Assembly: GCF_004114425.1 (NCBI RefSeq)
Contig: NZ_RDQF01000052.1
Coordinates: forward strand, 1-55,933
Direction: 5' to 3'
DNA: 55,933 nt
From: Bradyrhizobium vignae
Lineage (GTDB): Bacteria > Pseudomonadota > Alphaproteobacteria > Rhizobiales > Xanthobacteraceae
Part shown: positions 26,792-34,915 of the stretch, in pieces
Layout: each line of letters starts with the position of its first letter
Position numbering within the stretch: the stretch's first letter is position 1
Notes under the pieces: model-generated
What the model was told of the DNA's origin: nothing
Seen by the model: only the letters and a program-made list of their open reading frames with translations
Database searches by the model: none
Program-made: the position numbers and the translations under genes

Positions 26792-27330
26792 CCAAGTGCG
26801 CGGGTTCGCAAGCTGATGGCGTATGGGCGATGCCCTCGGCCCGCGCTCTACTCGTCGCTTCGCTCCTCACCGAGCCACCCTTCGGGTGTCTCGGCCCTTC
26901 GGGTAACGATCGCTATCGCAAGCGCTCGGAAGCATTGGGGGCTTCGCGACTTGGATGCCAAGTCGCGGCGGCTCTTTCGGCGACCAGGAGACCACGACGG
27001 CAGGACGGGCACACGGTTCTCTCGGCCAATTGGCGTGTTCGTGCCTCGATCGATTCGGGAGCATCGCAATGACCAAGCGTGCGGGTTCGCAAGCCTTCGT
27101 GTGCTCCACCATGCAAGTGGCACGTGCGGATGGCGTATGGGCGATGCCTTCGGCCCGCGCTCTACTCGTCGCTTCGCTCCTCACCGAGCCACCCTTCGGG
27201 TGTCTCGGCCCTTCGGGTAACGATCGCTATCGCAAGCGCTCGGAAGCAGTGGGGGCTTCGCCAGTTGGCAGCCAAGTCGCGGCGGCTCTTTCGGAAACCG
27301 GCGACCGGGAGACCACGACGGCAGGACCGC
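26738..27330. repeat. Tandem duplication of about 300 bp between the transglycosylase and relaxase genes
   Basis: The stretch from about 26738 to 27002 recurs at about 27030-27325. Shared blocks include GATTCGGGAGCATCGC, GATGGCGTATGGGCGATGCC, an almost exact run of over 100 bases from the second half of that block to CGCAAGCGCTCGGAAGCA, and GGAGACCACGACGGCAGGAC. The second copy has an extra insert of about 34 bp (27098-27131). The gap 26792-27490 holds no recognisable gene; frames across it consist of the repeat. Confidence 0.75.
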
Positions 27331-27490
27331 GAGATAAAAGAGGCTCGCCGCTCGAACCGCAAGCCATTGACATGGCTTGGGTTCCGGCGTGCCGGTCGGT
27401 CGGGGCGCGTGCCGCGCCTTGCATTTTGAACAATGCAATCAAAGGCGTTTTCGGCACCGTGTGCGATTTTGATTGTGGGGAGGCCCTGCC

Positions 27491-29254
27491 GTGAGCGTGG
27501 GCGACAGCGATCTGCGTATTCGGCCTGGGCGCATCCGCAGTACCCGCGCGCCGAAGCAAAAGAGCTTCATCAACCGGGTGCTGCGCGCGGCAAAGAAAGC
27601 CGGACACACGCCGGGGCAGACCATGGCCGGTAAACGTCCGCCGGCCTATGGGCGCTCGACGTTTGGGCGCGGCCGGGTGTCCTTTAGCCGTGCCAGGTTG
27701 TTCAGCCCGACGCGGCGCGTTGTGGTGAAGGCGCGCGTGGTTCGCCACAAAGGGCGCGTCTTCCGCTCAGCACCACTGACGGCCCATCTCTCGTATCTGA
27801 AGCGCGATGGCGTGACCCGGAGCGGTGAGCATGCCGAGATGTTCGATGCCAGCGGCGATCGCGCCGATAGCGCGGCTTTCGCGGAACGGTGCAAGGACGA
27901 CCGGCATCATTTCCGATTCATCGTCTCGCCGGAGGATGCCGGCGACATGACTGACCTGAAGGCCTTCACCCGCGACCTCGCCAGGCAGATGGAGACCGAT
28001 CTCGGCACGCGGCTCGATTGGGTGGCCATCGATCATTGGAATACCGACAACCCTCACGTCCACATTCTCGTCCGGGGAGTAGATGAGGAAGGAGTGGATC
28101 TCGTGATCTCCCGTGACTACATCAGCCAAGGCCTGCGCTCACGCGCCGAGGAACTGGTCGTCATCGAACTGGGTCCAAAACCAGAGCACGAAATCCGCAA
28201 TTCGCTGGAGAGGGAAATCACGGCGGACCGATGGACGCGGCTCGATCGGGAGATCCGACTGGCGGCAGATGAGACCGGCACTATCGATCTTCGCCCAGAG
28301 AATCCCGGCCAGTCCGATTCCGAGATCCGGCGCCTGATGGTCGGTCGCCTTCAACACCTGGAGAAGATGGGCCTTGCCGGATCCGCCGCACCAGGAGAGT
28401 GGATGGTAGGGCTCGAGGCCGAGCGGAGCTTGCGCGACCTTGGCATGCGCGGCGACATCATCAAGACCATGCACCGCGCCTTTACCGAGCGTGGGGAAGC
28501 GCGCGGCGTGGCCGACTTTGTCGTCGAAGGCGGGCAGCCGACCTCGCAGATTATCGGACGACTGGTCGACCGTGGACTGCATGACGAACTGACCGGCGAG
28601 GCTTACGCCCTGATCGACGGAACAGACGGACGCGCTCACCACGTGCGCTTCCGCGGGCTCGAGGCTTTCGAGCACGCACCGCCGATCGGCGGAATCGTGG
28701 AAGTGCGACGCTTCGGTCAAGCTGGCGATCCGCGGCCGACCGTGGTGCTGGCGACCCGTTCCGATCTCGATCTCGGTGAGCAGATCACTGCTAAAGGAGC
28801 AACCTGGCTCGACCATCGGCTGGTCGAACGCGATCCCATGCCGCTCGCCATGGGTGGATTCGGCCGCGAGACCCGCGACGCCATGGAGGCCCGCACCGAG
28901 CATCTGATCCGGGAGGGCCTGGCGCGGCGGGAAGGCCAACGCATCATCTTGCAGCGCGATCTTCTGAATGCGTTGCGCCGACGTGAACTGGACGAGGTGG
29001 CAGCAAAGGTCTTGGCCGACACCGGCCTGCCTCACGTGAACGCCGCCTCCGGGGAGCATGTGGCGGGCACGTATCGCCAGCGGCTGACGCTCACCTCGGG
29101 ACGCTTCGCCATGATCGACAATGGGCTCGGCTTCCAGCTCGTGCCCTGGTCGCGCGAGCTCGAAAAGAGGCTCGGCCGACACGTCACCGGCGTTGTGAAG
29201 GATGGCGGCGGAATCGAGTGGGGCTTTGGTCGGAAGCGCGACCTCGGTCTTTAG
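27491..29254 (+). CDS. VirD2-type relaxase with DUF3363 C-terminal region
   Basis: A 587-residue protein from the GTG at 27491. The basic N-terminus is followed by a relaxase fold (about 85-215) with AHLSYLKRDGVTRSGE, HHFRFIVSPEDA and the metal-binding motif HWNTDNPHVHILVRG near 185. The catalytic Tyr is probably in the early SYL segment or near RDYISQGLR. The C-terminal DUF3363 region (about 290-580) includes QRLTLTSGRFAMIDNGLGF. It would nick oriT and pilot the strand through TraG and the Trb channel. The oriT itself is not recognised; the 700-bp repeat region just upstream is the obvious place to look. Confidence 0.93.
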   Translation: MSVGDSDLRIRPGRIRSTRAPKQKSFINRVLRAAKKAGHTPGQTMAGKRPPAYGRSTFGRGRVSFSRARLFSPTRRVVVKARVVRHKGRVFRSAPLTAHLSYLKRDGVTRSGEHAEMFDASGDRADSAAFAERCKDDRHHFRFIVSPEDAGDMTDLKAFTRDLARQMETDLGTRLDWVAIDHWNTDNPHVHILVRGVDEEGVDLVISRDYISQGLRSRAEELVVIELGPKPEHEIRNSLEREITADRWTRLDREIRLAADETGTIDLRPENPGQSDSEIRRLMVGRLQHLEKMGLAGSAAPGEWMVGLEAERSLRDLGMRGDIIKTMHRAFTERGEARGVADFVVEGGQPTSQIIGRLVDRGLHDELTGEAYALIDGTDGRAHHVRFRGLEAFEHAPPIGGIVEVRRFGQAGDPRPTVVLATRSDLDLGEQITAKGATWLDHRLVERDPMPLAMGGFGRETRDAMEARTEHLIREGLARREGQRIILQRDLLNALRRRELDEVAAKVLADTGLPHVNAASGEHVAGTYRQRLTLTSGRFAMIDNGLGFQLVPWSRELEKRLGRHVTGVVKDGGGIEWGFGRKRDLGL

Positions 29255-29290
29255 CAAACTCTTCAATTCAGTTGCAGAAGGGCGTTCGCG

Positions 29291-31279
29291 ATGTCCGGAA
29301 CCAAGATCCTCTGGGGACAGGTGATTGTTGTCGGCCTGATCGTTTTGTTGGCCATCTGGGGAGCAACCGAGTGGACGGCCTGGCGGCTCGCTTGGCAGCC
29401 TGAGCTTGGGCGGCCCTGGTTCGAACTATCGGGCTTCAAGGTCTACCACCCGCCCGTCTTCTTCTGGTGGTGGTTTGTCTACGACGCCTATGCACCTCAG
29501 GTCTTTGTCGAGGGGGCTTTTATTGCGGCGTCGGGGACCTTCGTTTCGATCGCGGTTGCGATCGGCATGTCAGTCTGGCGGGCGCGTGAAGCCAAGAACG
29601 TCGAGACGTATGGGTCAGCGCGCTGGGCTGGTCCTGAGGAAGTGAGAGCGGCGGGACTTCTCGGTCCGGATGGTGTGGTGCTGGGCAAACTCGACCGCGA
29701 CTACCTCCGGCATGACGGACCAGAGCATGTTTTGTGTTTTGCACCCACCCGATCCGGCAAGGGTGTCGGTCTTGTCGTCCCCTCGCTGCTGGCTTGGCCC
29801 GGCTCGGCCATCGTCCACGACATCAAGGGCGAGAACTGGCAGCTGACGGCCGGCTTTCGCTCGCGTCATGGCCGCGTCCTGTTGTTTGACCCGACCAACC
29901 CCAAGTCCTCAGCCTACAATCCGCTGCTCGAGGTCCGGCGCGGCGAATGGGAGGTTCGCGACGTCCAGAACGTAGCCGATGTTCTGGTCGACCCAGAAGG
30001 CTCGCTCGACAAGCGGAACCATTGGGAGAAGACCAGTCATTCGCTCCTGGTCGGCGCCATTCTCCATGTCTTGTATGCCGAGGCGGACAAGACCCTGGCT
30101 GGGGTCGCAGCTTTCCTCTCCGACCCAAAGCGTCCGATAGAGGCGACGCTGAAGGCGATGATGACCACCGCGCATCTTGGCGAGCATGGCGCTCATCCCG
30201 TGGTCGCCTCGACCGCGCGCGAACTCCTCAACAAATCCGAGAACGAGCGCTCCGGCGTTCTGTCCACCGCGATGTCGTTCCTGGGACTTTACCGCGATCC
30301 TGTCGTAGCCCAGGTGACACGCCGTTGCGATTGGCGGATCGCCGATCTGATCGCCGATGCCAGCCCCACGACGCTTTATCTCGTCGTGCCGCCGTCCGAT
30401 ATCTCGCGGACCAAGCCGCTGATCCGTCTGGTGCTGAACCAGATTGGCCGTCGCCTGACCGAGGACTTGCACGCCCGTGACCGCCGGCATCGAGTTCTGA
30501 TGATGCTTGACGAGTTCCCGGCGCTGGGACGGCTTGATTTCTTCGAGTCTGCGCTCGCCTTCATGGCGGGGTACGGAATCAAGAGTTTTCTGATCGCACA
30601 GTCGCTCAATCAGATCGAAAAGGCCTACGGGCCCAACAATGCGATCCTGGACAACTGCCACGTCCGCGTCAGCTTCGCGACCAACGACGAGCGGACCGCC
30701 AAGCGGGTGTCCGATGCCCTCGGTACGGCAACCGAGATGAGGGCGATGAAGAACTATGCCGGTCACAGGTTGAACCCGTGGCTGGGGCACCTGATGGTCT
30801 CGCGCCAGGAGACGGCAAGGCCGCTGCTGACCCCAGGCGAAGTCATGCAGCTTCCGCCGAAGGACGAGATCGTCATGGTGGCGGGCACGCCGCCGATCCG
30901 GGCAAAGAAGGTCCGCTACTACGAGGATCGCCGATTCACCGAGCGGGTTCTGCCGCCGCCCGATCCGGCGAGCGCCGGCCGATCATCGCGAACGGACGGA
31001 TGGTCAGCGCTGGGACCATTGAAGCCCACGGCAGGTCCAACTGACAAAACCGCGGAATCGGAGGAAGACATGGCGAACAGCGGCCTTCGTCGGGAGCCGG
31101 AATTGCCTGATCATGTTGCGATGGTCAAGGAGACGACCGAGCCTACGCCAGCCGAGGAATTTGCGGTTGTGCTTGACGATGACAACGATGCGGTCCGTCA
31201 GTCCCGGCTCATACGCCAACAGATGCGCGGTGTCGCCCGTCAAGTCGCCATGGACCCGAATGACGGTATGGAGCTCTGA
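29291..31279 (+). CDS. traG: TraG/VirD4 type IV coupling protein
   Basis: A 662-residue inner-membrane ATPase. Two or three N-terminal membrane segments (VIVVGLIVLLAIWGATEW, then near 55-100) precede the P-loop domain. Walker A is APTRSGKGVGLVVPSLL near 150, with HDIKGENW after it; Walker B is LMMLDEFPALGRL near 402, followed by SQSLNQIEKAYG. The C-terminus after about 560 is variable and acidic. It links the relaxosome to the Trb channel. It starts 36 bp after the relaxase stop and is followed 5 bp on by the CopG gene. Confidence 0.95.
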   Translation: MSGTKILWGQVIVVGLIVLLAIWGATEWTAWRLAWQPELGRPWFELSGFKVYHPPVFFWWWFVYDAYAPQVFVEGAFIAASGTFVSIAVAIGMSVWRAREAKNVETYGSARWAGPEEVRAAGLLGPDGVVLGKLDRDYLRHDGPEHVLCFAPTRSGKGVGLVVPSLLAWPGSAIVHDIKGENWQLTAGFRSRHGRVLLFDPTNPKSSAYNPLLEVRRGEWEVRDVQNVADVLVDPEGSLDKRNHWEKTSHSLLVGAILHVLYAEADKTLAGVAAFLSDPKRPIEATLKAMMTTAHLGEHGAHPVVASTARELLNKSENERSGVLSTAMSFLGLYRDPVVAQVTRRCDWRIADLIADASPTTLYLVVPPSDISRTKPLIRLVLNQIGRRLTEDLHARDRRHRVLMMLDEFPALGRLDFFESALAFMAGYGIKSFLIAQSLNQIEKAYGPNNAILDNCHVRVSFATNDERTAKRVSDALGTATEMRAMKNYAGHRLNPWLGHLMVSRQETARPLLTPGEVMQLPPKDEIVMVAGTPPIRAKKVRYYEDRRFTERVLPPPDPASAGRSSRTDGWSALGPLKPTAGPTDKTAESEEDMANSGLRREPELPDHVAMVKETTEPTPAEEFAVVLDDDNDAVRQSRLIRQQMRGVARQVAMDPNDGMEL

Positions 31280-31284
31280 GGCAT

Positions 31285-31710
31285 ATGCGCGATCGGATGA
31301 ATGTCTACTTCCCGCCAGAACTGCTGAAACAGATATCGGAGCTCGCCGATCGCAAGAAGCTTTCCCGGTCGGCGATCGTGGAAGCGGCCGTTGTCTCGTT
31401 TCTGTCACCGGACGGCGCGGACAGGCGGGAGGCCGCGTTCAGCCGTCGTCTTGATCGGCTGTCGCGTCAGATGCAGAGGCTGGAGCGCGACGTTAGTTTG
31501 ACGGCGGAGACCTTGGCTCTCTTCATTCGGTTCTGGCTGACGATCACGCCACCGTTGCCGAATGACGCCCAGGCGGCCGCGCAGGCAAAAGGCCGAGAAC
31601 GATTTGAAGGATTTGTCGAGGCGCTCGGGCGTCGCTTGCAAAAAGGGCAAAGCTTTCTCCGCGAGATTCCGGAAGATATCCGCCGCCAGGAATCAGCCGA
31701 CGAATCCTGA
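31285..31710 (+). CDS. CopG-family ribbon-helix-helix protein
   Basis: A 141-residue protein. Residues about 4-45 are a ribbon-helix-helix: MNVYFPPELLKQISELADRK, quoted in part as VYFPPELLKQISELA, then LSRSAIVEAAVVSFLS. The rest is helical, with a coiled-coil-like RLDRLSRQMQRLERDV segment and a hydrophobic FIRFWLTITPPLP. In this ICE family it always stands between traG and trbB and probably represses the transfer operon or joins the relaxosome. Here the usual direct junction with trbB is broken by the MFS gene. Confidence 0.85.
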   Translation: MRDRMNVYFPPELLKQISELADRKKLSRSAIVEAAVVSFLSPDGADRREAAFSRRLDRLSRQMQRLERDVSLTAETLALFIRFWLTITPPLPNDAQAAAQAKGRERFEGFVEALGRRLQKGQSFLREIPEDIRRQESADES

Positions 31711-31743
31711 CCGAGTGTCCTGGATGCGTTATCGCGCCTGACC

Positions 31744-31767
31744 TTCTTTTTCTACGCCAGCCCACGA
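31744..31767. repeat. Left copy of direct repeat flanking the MFS gene
   Basis: TTCTTTTTCTACGCCAG followed by CCCACGA. The first 17 bases are identical to 33232-33248, and 5 of the next 7 match. Together the copies bracket the MFS insert between copG and trbB. Confidence 0.6.
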
Positions 31768-31807
31768 CGGCAATAATTTAGCCGAACTTGCAAAAAGCTG
31801 GACGCGA

Positions 31808-31829
31808 TATCGGCTCACACGAGCCGATA
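31808..31829. promoter_or_regulatory. Palindrome just upstream of the MFS gene
   Basis: TATCGGCTC (31808-31816) and GAGCCGATA (31821-31829) form a perfect 9-bp dyad with a four-base spacer. It ends 15 bases before the ATG and next to the AGAGGGG ribosome-binding site. It could be an operator or a translation-blocking hairpin. Confidence 0.45.
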
Positions 31830-31844
31830 GCAAGAGGGGCCAGC

Positions 31845-33173
31845 ATGCAAATCTTAACAGCATCGCGTCGAATCGCGTTCGTTTTTCTTCCTTTTGCTGC
31901 TGGATACTATCTTTCGTATCTTTTTCGAACGATCAACGCTTTGATCGCCGGTCGTCTCAGCGCGGATATCGGTCTTGGGACCGCCGACGTCGGATTGCTG
32001 ACGTCGGTTTATTTCCTAGTCTTCGCGGCGGCGCAGATCCCCGTCGGCGTATTGTTGGACCGCTTTGGCCCGCGGCGCGTCCAGAGTGTTTTGCTCTTGC
32101 TCGCCGCAGTGGGCGCTGGGCTGTTCGCTGTATCGACCAGCTTCCGGTCGCTTTTGATCGCCCGTGCAATGATCGGGCTTGGCGTGGCAGCGGCGTTCAC
32201 GGCAGGACTGAAGTCCATCATCCTTTGGTTCCCCAGCGAGCGAGTTGCCTTGCTGAATGGCTATATGGTCATGCTGGGCTCGCTAGGAGCGGTGACTGCT
32301 ACGGCTCCCGTCGAGCACCTGCTCGCTTGGATAGGCTGGCGGCAGCTCTTTGAGATCCTGGCAGCCGCTACGGGTGTGACAGCCATTCTCATCTATGTCG
32401 TGGTGCCTGAACGACCCAATGTCCCATCAATCGCGCACGCCACCCTTGGCTCCATTTTCGGGGACCGGCGCTTCTGGCGAATCGCACCGTTGTCGGCGAC
32501 TTGCATTGGGTCAGCCTGGTCTCTGCAAGGTTTGTGGGCATCGCCATGGCTGGCAGACGTCGAGGGGTTTGATCGCGCAAGTCTGGTCCGACAGCTTCTT
32601 ACGATGTCGATCGTCTTGAGCTGCGGTGCCTGGTTGTTCGGTACGACGGTCCATTACACCAAACGGAGGGGAATCGGGGCGGAGAGGATATTGGTGATGG
32701 TAGCCGTTCTGTTTGTCACAGCTGAGTTAGCCTTGATCTTGCGAGCACCCTTGCCGTCCATTGTGCCCTGGTCCGTGGTCGCCATTGTCGGAACGGCAAC
32801 TGTGGCCAGCTTCGCGGTGATGGCGGATTACTTTCCCCCTGAGCTAGCTGGTCGCGCCAATGGCGCCCTAAATGTCCTGCACTTCGGTTGGGCTTTTTTG
32901 GCTCAATTCGGGACCGGCCTGATCCTGCAGCAATGGTCTGAGGATGGTGGCCATAGGCCCGTCCAAGCCTATCAAGTCGCGTTCGGCCTCAACGTAGCAC
33001 TTCAGATCGCGGCGCTGCTCTGGTTCGCGCTGCCTTGGGCCGGATACCTAGCTTCACGGATGAGGCCGATTCCGGTTTTGACGCCGGCCGATGTCTTCGA
33101 CCTTGTCGTTTCGGTAAGCTCGTATGAGGAGTCGCTCATCCTCCTGCCCGCAAATGACGATGCGGAGTGGTGA
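31845..33173 (+). CDS. MFS transporter
   Basis: A 442-residue protein with about 12 membrane segments. The first loop carries the MFS signature variant GVLLDRFGPRRVQSV near 75-90, and the second half has the matching gap region TVHYTKRRGIGAERIL. The opening AGYYLSYLFRTINALIAGRL resembles the nitrate/hexuronate or sugar-phosphate-like MFS groups; the substrate cannot be told from sequence. Conserved ICE order is traG-copG-trbB, so this gene is cargo inserted into the transfer operon. It is flanked by short direct repeats and lies between two hairpins, so it may have its own regulation. Confidence 0.85.
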   Translation: MQILTASRRIAFVFLPFAAGYYLSYLFRTINALIAGRLSADIGLGTADVGLLTSVYFLVFAAAQIPVGVLLDRFGPRRVQSVLLLLAAVGAGLFAVSTSFRSLLIARAMIGLGVAAAFTAGLKSIILWFPSERVALLNGYMVMLGSLGAVTATAPVEHLLAWIGWRQLFEILAAATGVTAILIYVVVPERPNVPSIAHATLGSIFGDRRFWRIAPLSATCIGSAWSLQGLWASPWLADVEGFDRASLVRQLLTMSIVLSCGAWLFGTTVHYTKRRGIGAERILVMVAVLFVTAELALILRAPLPSIVPWSVVAIVGTATVASFAVMADYFPPELAGRANGALNVLHFGWAFLAQFGTGLILQQWSEDGGHRPVQAYQVAFGLNVALQIAALLWFALPWAGYLASRMRPIPVLTPADVFDLVVSVSSYEESLILLPANDDAEW

Positions 33174-33231
33174 GCGGTAGCTCGCCGAGTACAATACAGT
33201 TGAGTAGGCATCAAACATCAGTTCTCAGCCT

Positions 33232-33255
33232 TTCTTTTTCTACGCCAGTCTACGA
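33232..33255. repeat. Right copy of direct repeat flanking the MFS gene
   Basis: TTCTTTTTCTACGCCAG followed by TCTACGA, matching 31744-31767 at 22 of 24 positions. It lies 58 bp after the MFS stop. Confidence 0.6.
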
Positions 33256-33311
33256 TCAGTGAAGCCGCTTGTTGCGCCATGTCCATCGGTGCCTTTTCTA
33301 ATAATCCCCAT

Positions 33312-33338
33312 ATGAGGACGCCGGTTTGACGTCCTCAT
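33312..33338. terminator. Hairpin between the MFS gene and trbB
   Basis: ATGAGGACG (33312-33320) pairs perfectly with CGTCCTCAT (33330-33338) around a nine-base loop, 17 bases before the trbB GTG. There is no U-tract, so it may be a leader hairpin or operator for the trb operon rather than a terminator. Confidence 0.45.
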
Positions 33339-33354
33339 TCGGTGGGGACGAACG

Positions 33355-34317
33355 GTGGCAATCCATTCCATTCAATCGGAAGCGAATTCGCGCGGTGCGC
33401 GAATGCTACGCAGCGCACTTGGCCCGGCGATTGCCGGCTACCTCGAAGATGAAGCGATCATCGAGGTGATGCTCAACCCGGATGGGCGGCTGTGGATCGA
33501 CCGGCTGTCGGGTGGTTTGATCGATACCGGCGCAACCCTGTCGGCTGCGGATGGCGAGCGTATCGTTCGCCTGGTTGCGCATCACGTAGGCGCTGAGGTG
33601 CATGCCGGCGCGCCACGGGTTTCGGCCGAACTGCCCGGAACAGGCGAACGCTTCGAAGGTCTCCTGCCTCCGGTCGTTGCCGCCCCGGCCTTTGCTATCC
33701 GCAAGCCCGCCGTCGCCGTGTTTACGCTCGACGACTACGTCGCCAAGGAGATCATGACCTCGGAGCAGGCCAGCATCCTGAAGAGCGCGGTCGCTGCACG
33801 GAAGAACATCCTCGTCGCCGGTGGGACATCGACCGGCAAGACGACATTCACAAATGCGCTCCTCGCCGAGGTGGCAAAGACTGCCGATCGGGTCGTGTTG
33901 ATCGAAGATACGCGCGAACTTCAGTGCAAAGCGCCCAATCTTGTAGCGCTCCGGACCAAAGATGGCGTGGCCACGCTATCGGACCTCGTTCGGTCTTCGC
34001 TGCGCCTGCGTCCTGATCGCATCCCGATTGGTGAAGTCCGAGGTGCCGAGGCGCTCGATCTGCTCAAGGCCTGGGGTACCGGCCATCCTGGTGGCATTGG
34101 GACCATTCATGCGGGTACCGCGCTCGGAGCGCTGCGGCGGCTGGAGCAACTCATCCAGGAAGCCGTCGTCACGGTTCCGCGTGCCCTGATCGCTGAGACC
34201 ATCAACCTCGTCGCTGTCCTTGCGGGCCGCAGCGCTGATCGTCGCCTCGCTGAGCTCGCCCTCGTTTCGGGGCTCGGGTCCGCCGGCGACTACAACCTTT
34301 CATCAGCAGGAGACTGA
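33355..34317 (+). CDS. trbB: TrbB, VirB11-like secretion ATPase
   Basis: A 320-residue hexameric traffic ATPase starting at GTG. Motifs are the N-terminal domain EVMLNPDGRLWIDRL, Walker A VAGGTSTGKTTF near 153-164, LIEDTRELQC (Asp box), LRLRPDRIPIGEVRGAEALD (Walker B region, quoted across it) and GGIGTIHAGTALGAL (His box). It powers pilus biogenesis and substrate transfer at the inner membrane. It opens the trb operon; the next gene's ATG is two bases after its stop. Confidence 0.95.
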   Translation: MAIHSIQSEANSRGARMLRSALGPAIAGYLEDEAIIEVMLNPDGRLWIDRLSGGLIDTGATLSAADGERIVRLVAHHVGAEVHAGAPRVSAELPGTGERFEGLLPPVVAAPAFAIRKPAVAVFTLDDYVAKEIMTSEQASILKSAVAARKNILVAGGTSTGKTTFTNALLAEVAKTADRVVLIEDTRELQCKAPNLVALRTKDGVATLSDLVRSSLRLRPDRIPIGEVRGAEALDLLKAWGTGHPGGIGTIHAGTALGALRRLEQLIQEAVVTVPRALIAETINLVAVLAGRSADRRLAELALVSGLGSAGDYNLSSAGD

Positions 34318-34318
34318 C

Positions 34319-34642
34319 ATGCGTGTGCAATTTCGCTTCCGTCGAGGTGTCGTTTCATTAGCCTGCGGCACGGTCCTTTTGGCGTCGGTGCCGGCGTGGG
34401 CGGCTGGCTCGAACATGCCGTGGGAGCAGCCACTCAATCAGATCCTGCAGTCGGTTGAAGGTCCGGTCGCCAAGATCATCGCCGTCATCATCATCGTCGT
34501 GACGGGGCTCACGCTCGCGTTCGGGGACTCGTCAGGTGGTTTCCGCAGGCTGATCCAGATCGTGTTCGGTTTGTCGATCGCGTTTGCCGCCTCGAGCTTC
34601 TTCCTGTCGTTCTTCTCCTTCGGCGGTGGCGTGGTGATCTGA
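34319..34642 (+). CDS. trbC: TrbC, VirB2-like pilin
   Basis: A 107-residue propilin. The signal sequence (LACGTVLLASVPAWAAG) is followed by two membrane helices, AKIIAVIIIVVTGLTLAF and IQIVFGLSIAFAASSFFLS. It is probably trimmed by signal peptidase and cyclised by TraF (25383-25895). It overlaps trbD by one base. Confidence 0.92.
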   Translation: MRVQFRFRRGVVSLACGTVLLASVPAWAAGSNMPWEQPLNQILQSVEGPVAKIIAVIIIVVTGLTLAFGDSSGGFRRLIQIVFGLSIAFAASSFFLSFFSFGGGVVI

Positions 34643-34905
34643 TGGATGATCAGGTGGCAGGCTTTGTGGTGCCCGTTCACCGCGCCCTCACTGAGCCCAT
34701 CCTGATGGGCGGCGCGCCGCGGTCGGTTGCGATCGTCAATGGCACGCTTGCGGCAGCCCTTGGGCTGGGATTGCGGCTCTGGATCGCGGGTCTTGTCCTC
34801 TGGTTCATCGGCCACATGGCCGCCGTCTGGGCCGCCAAGCGCGATCCCGCCTTCGTCGATGTGGTGCGCCGGCATCTACGCATTCCCGCACATCTCAACA
34901 CCTGA
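34642..34905 (+). CDS. trbD: TrbD, VirB3-like protein
   Basis: An 87-residue inner-membrane protein. It has VPVHRALTEPILMGGAPR, then hydrophobic segments ALGLGLRLWIAGLVLW and FIGHMAAVWAAK, ending in RRHLRIPAHL. It is the usual VirB3 partner of the TrbE ATPase. The start overlaps the trbC stop (TGATG). Confidence 0.92.
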   Translation: MDDQVAGFVVPVHRALTEPILMGGAPRSVAIVNGTLAAALGLGLRLWIAGLVLWFIGHMAAVWAAKRDPAFVDVVRRHLRIPAHLNT

Positions 34906-34915
34906 GCCCTTTGTC

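Noticed and set aside
26816..27490. Open frames of 105-180 codons on both strands across the tandem repeat
   Set aside because: They consist of duplicated low-information sequence and change frame between copies; no family resemblance, so treated as repeat DNA.
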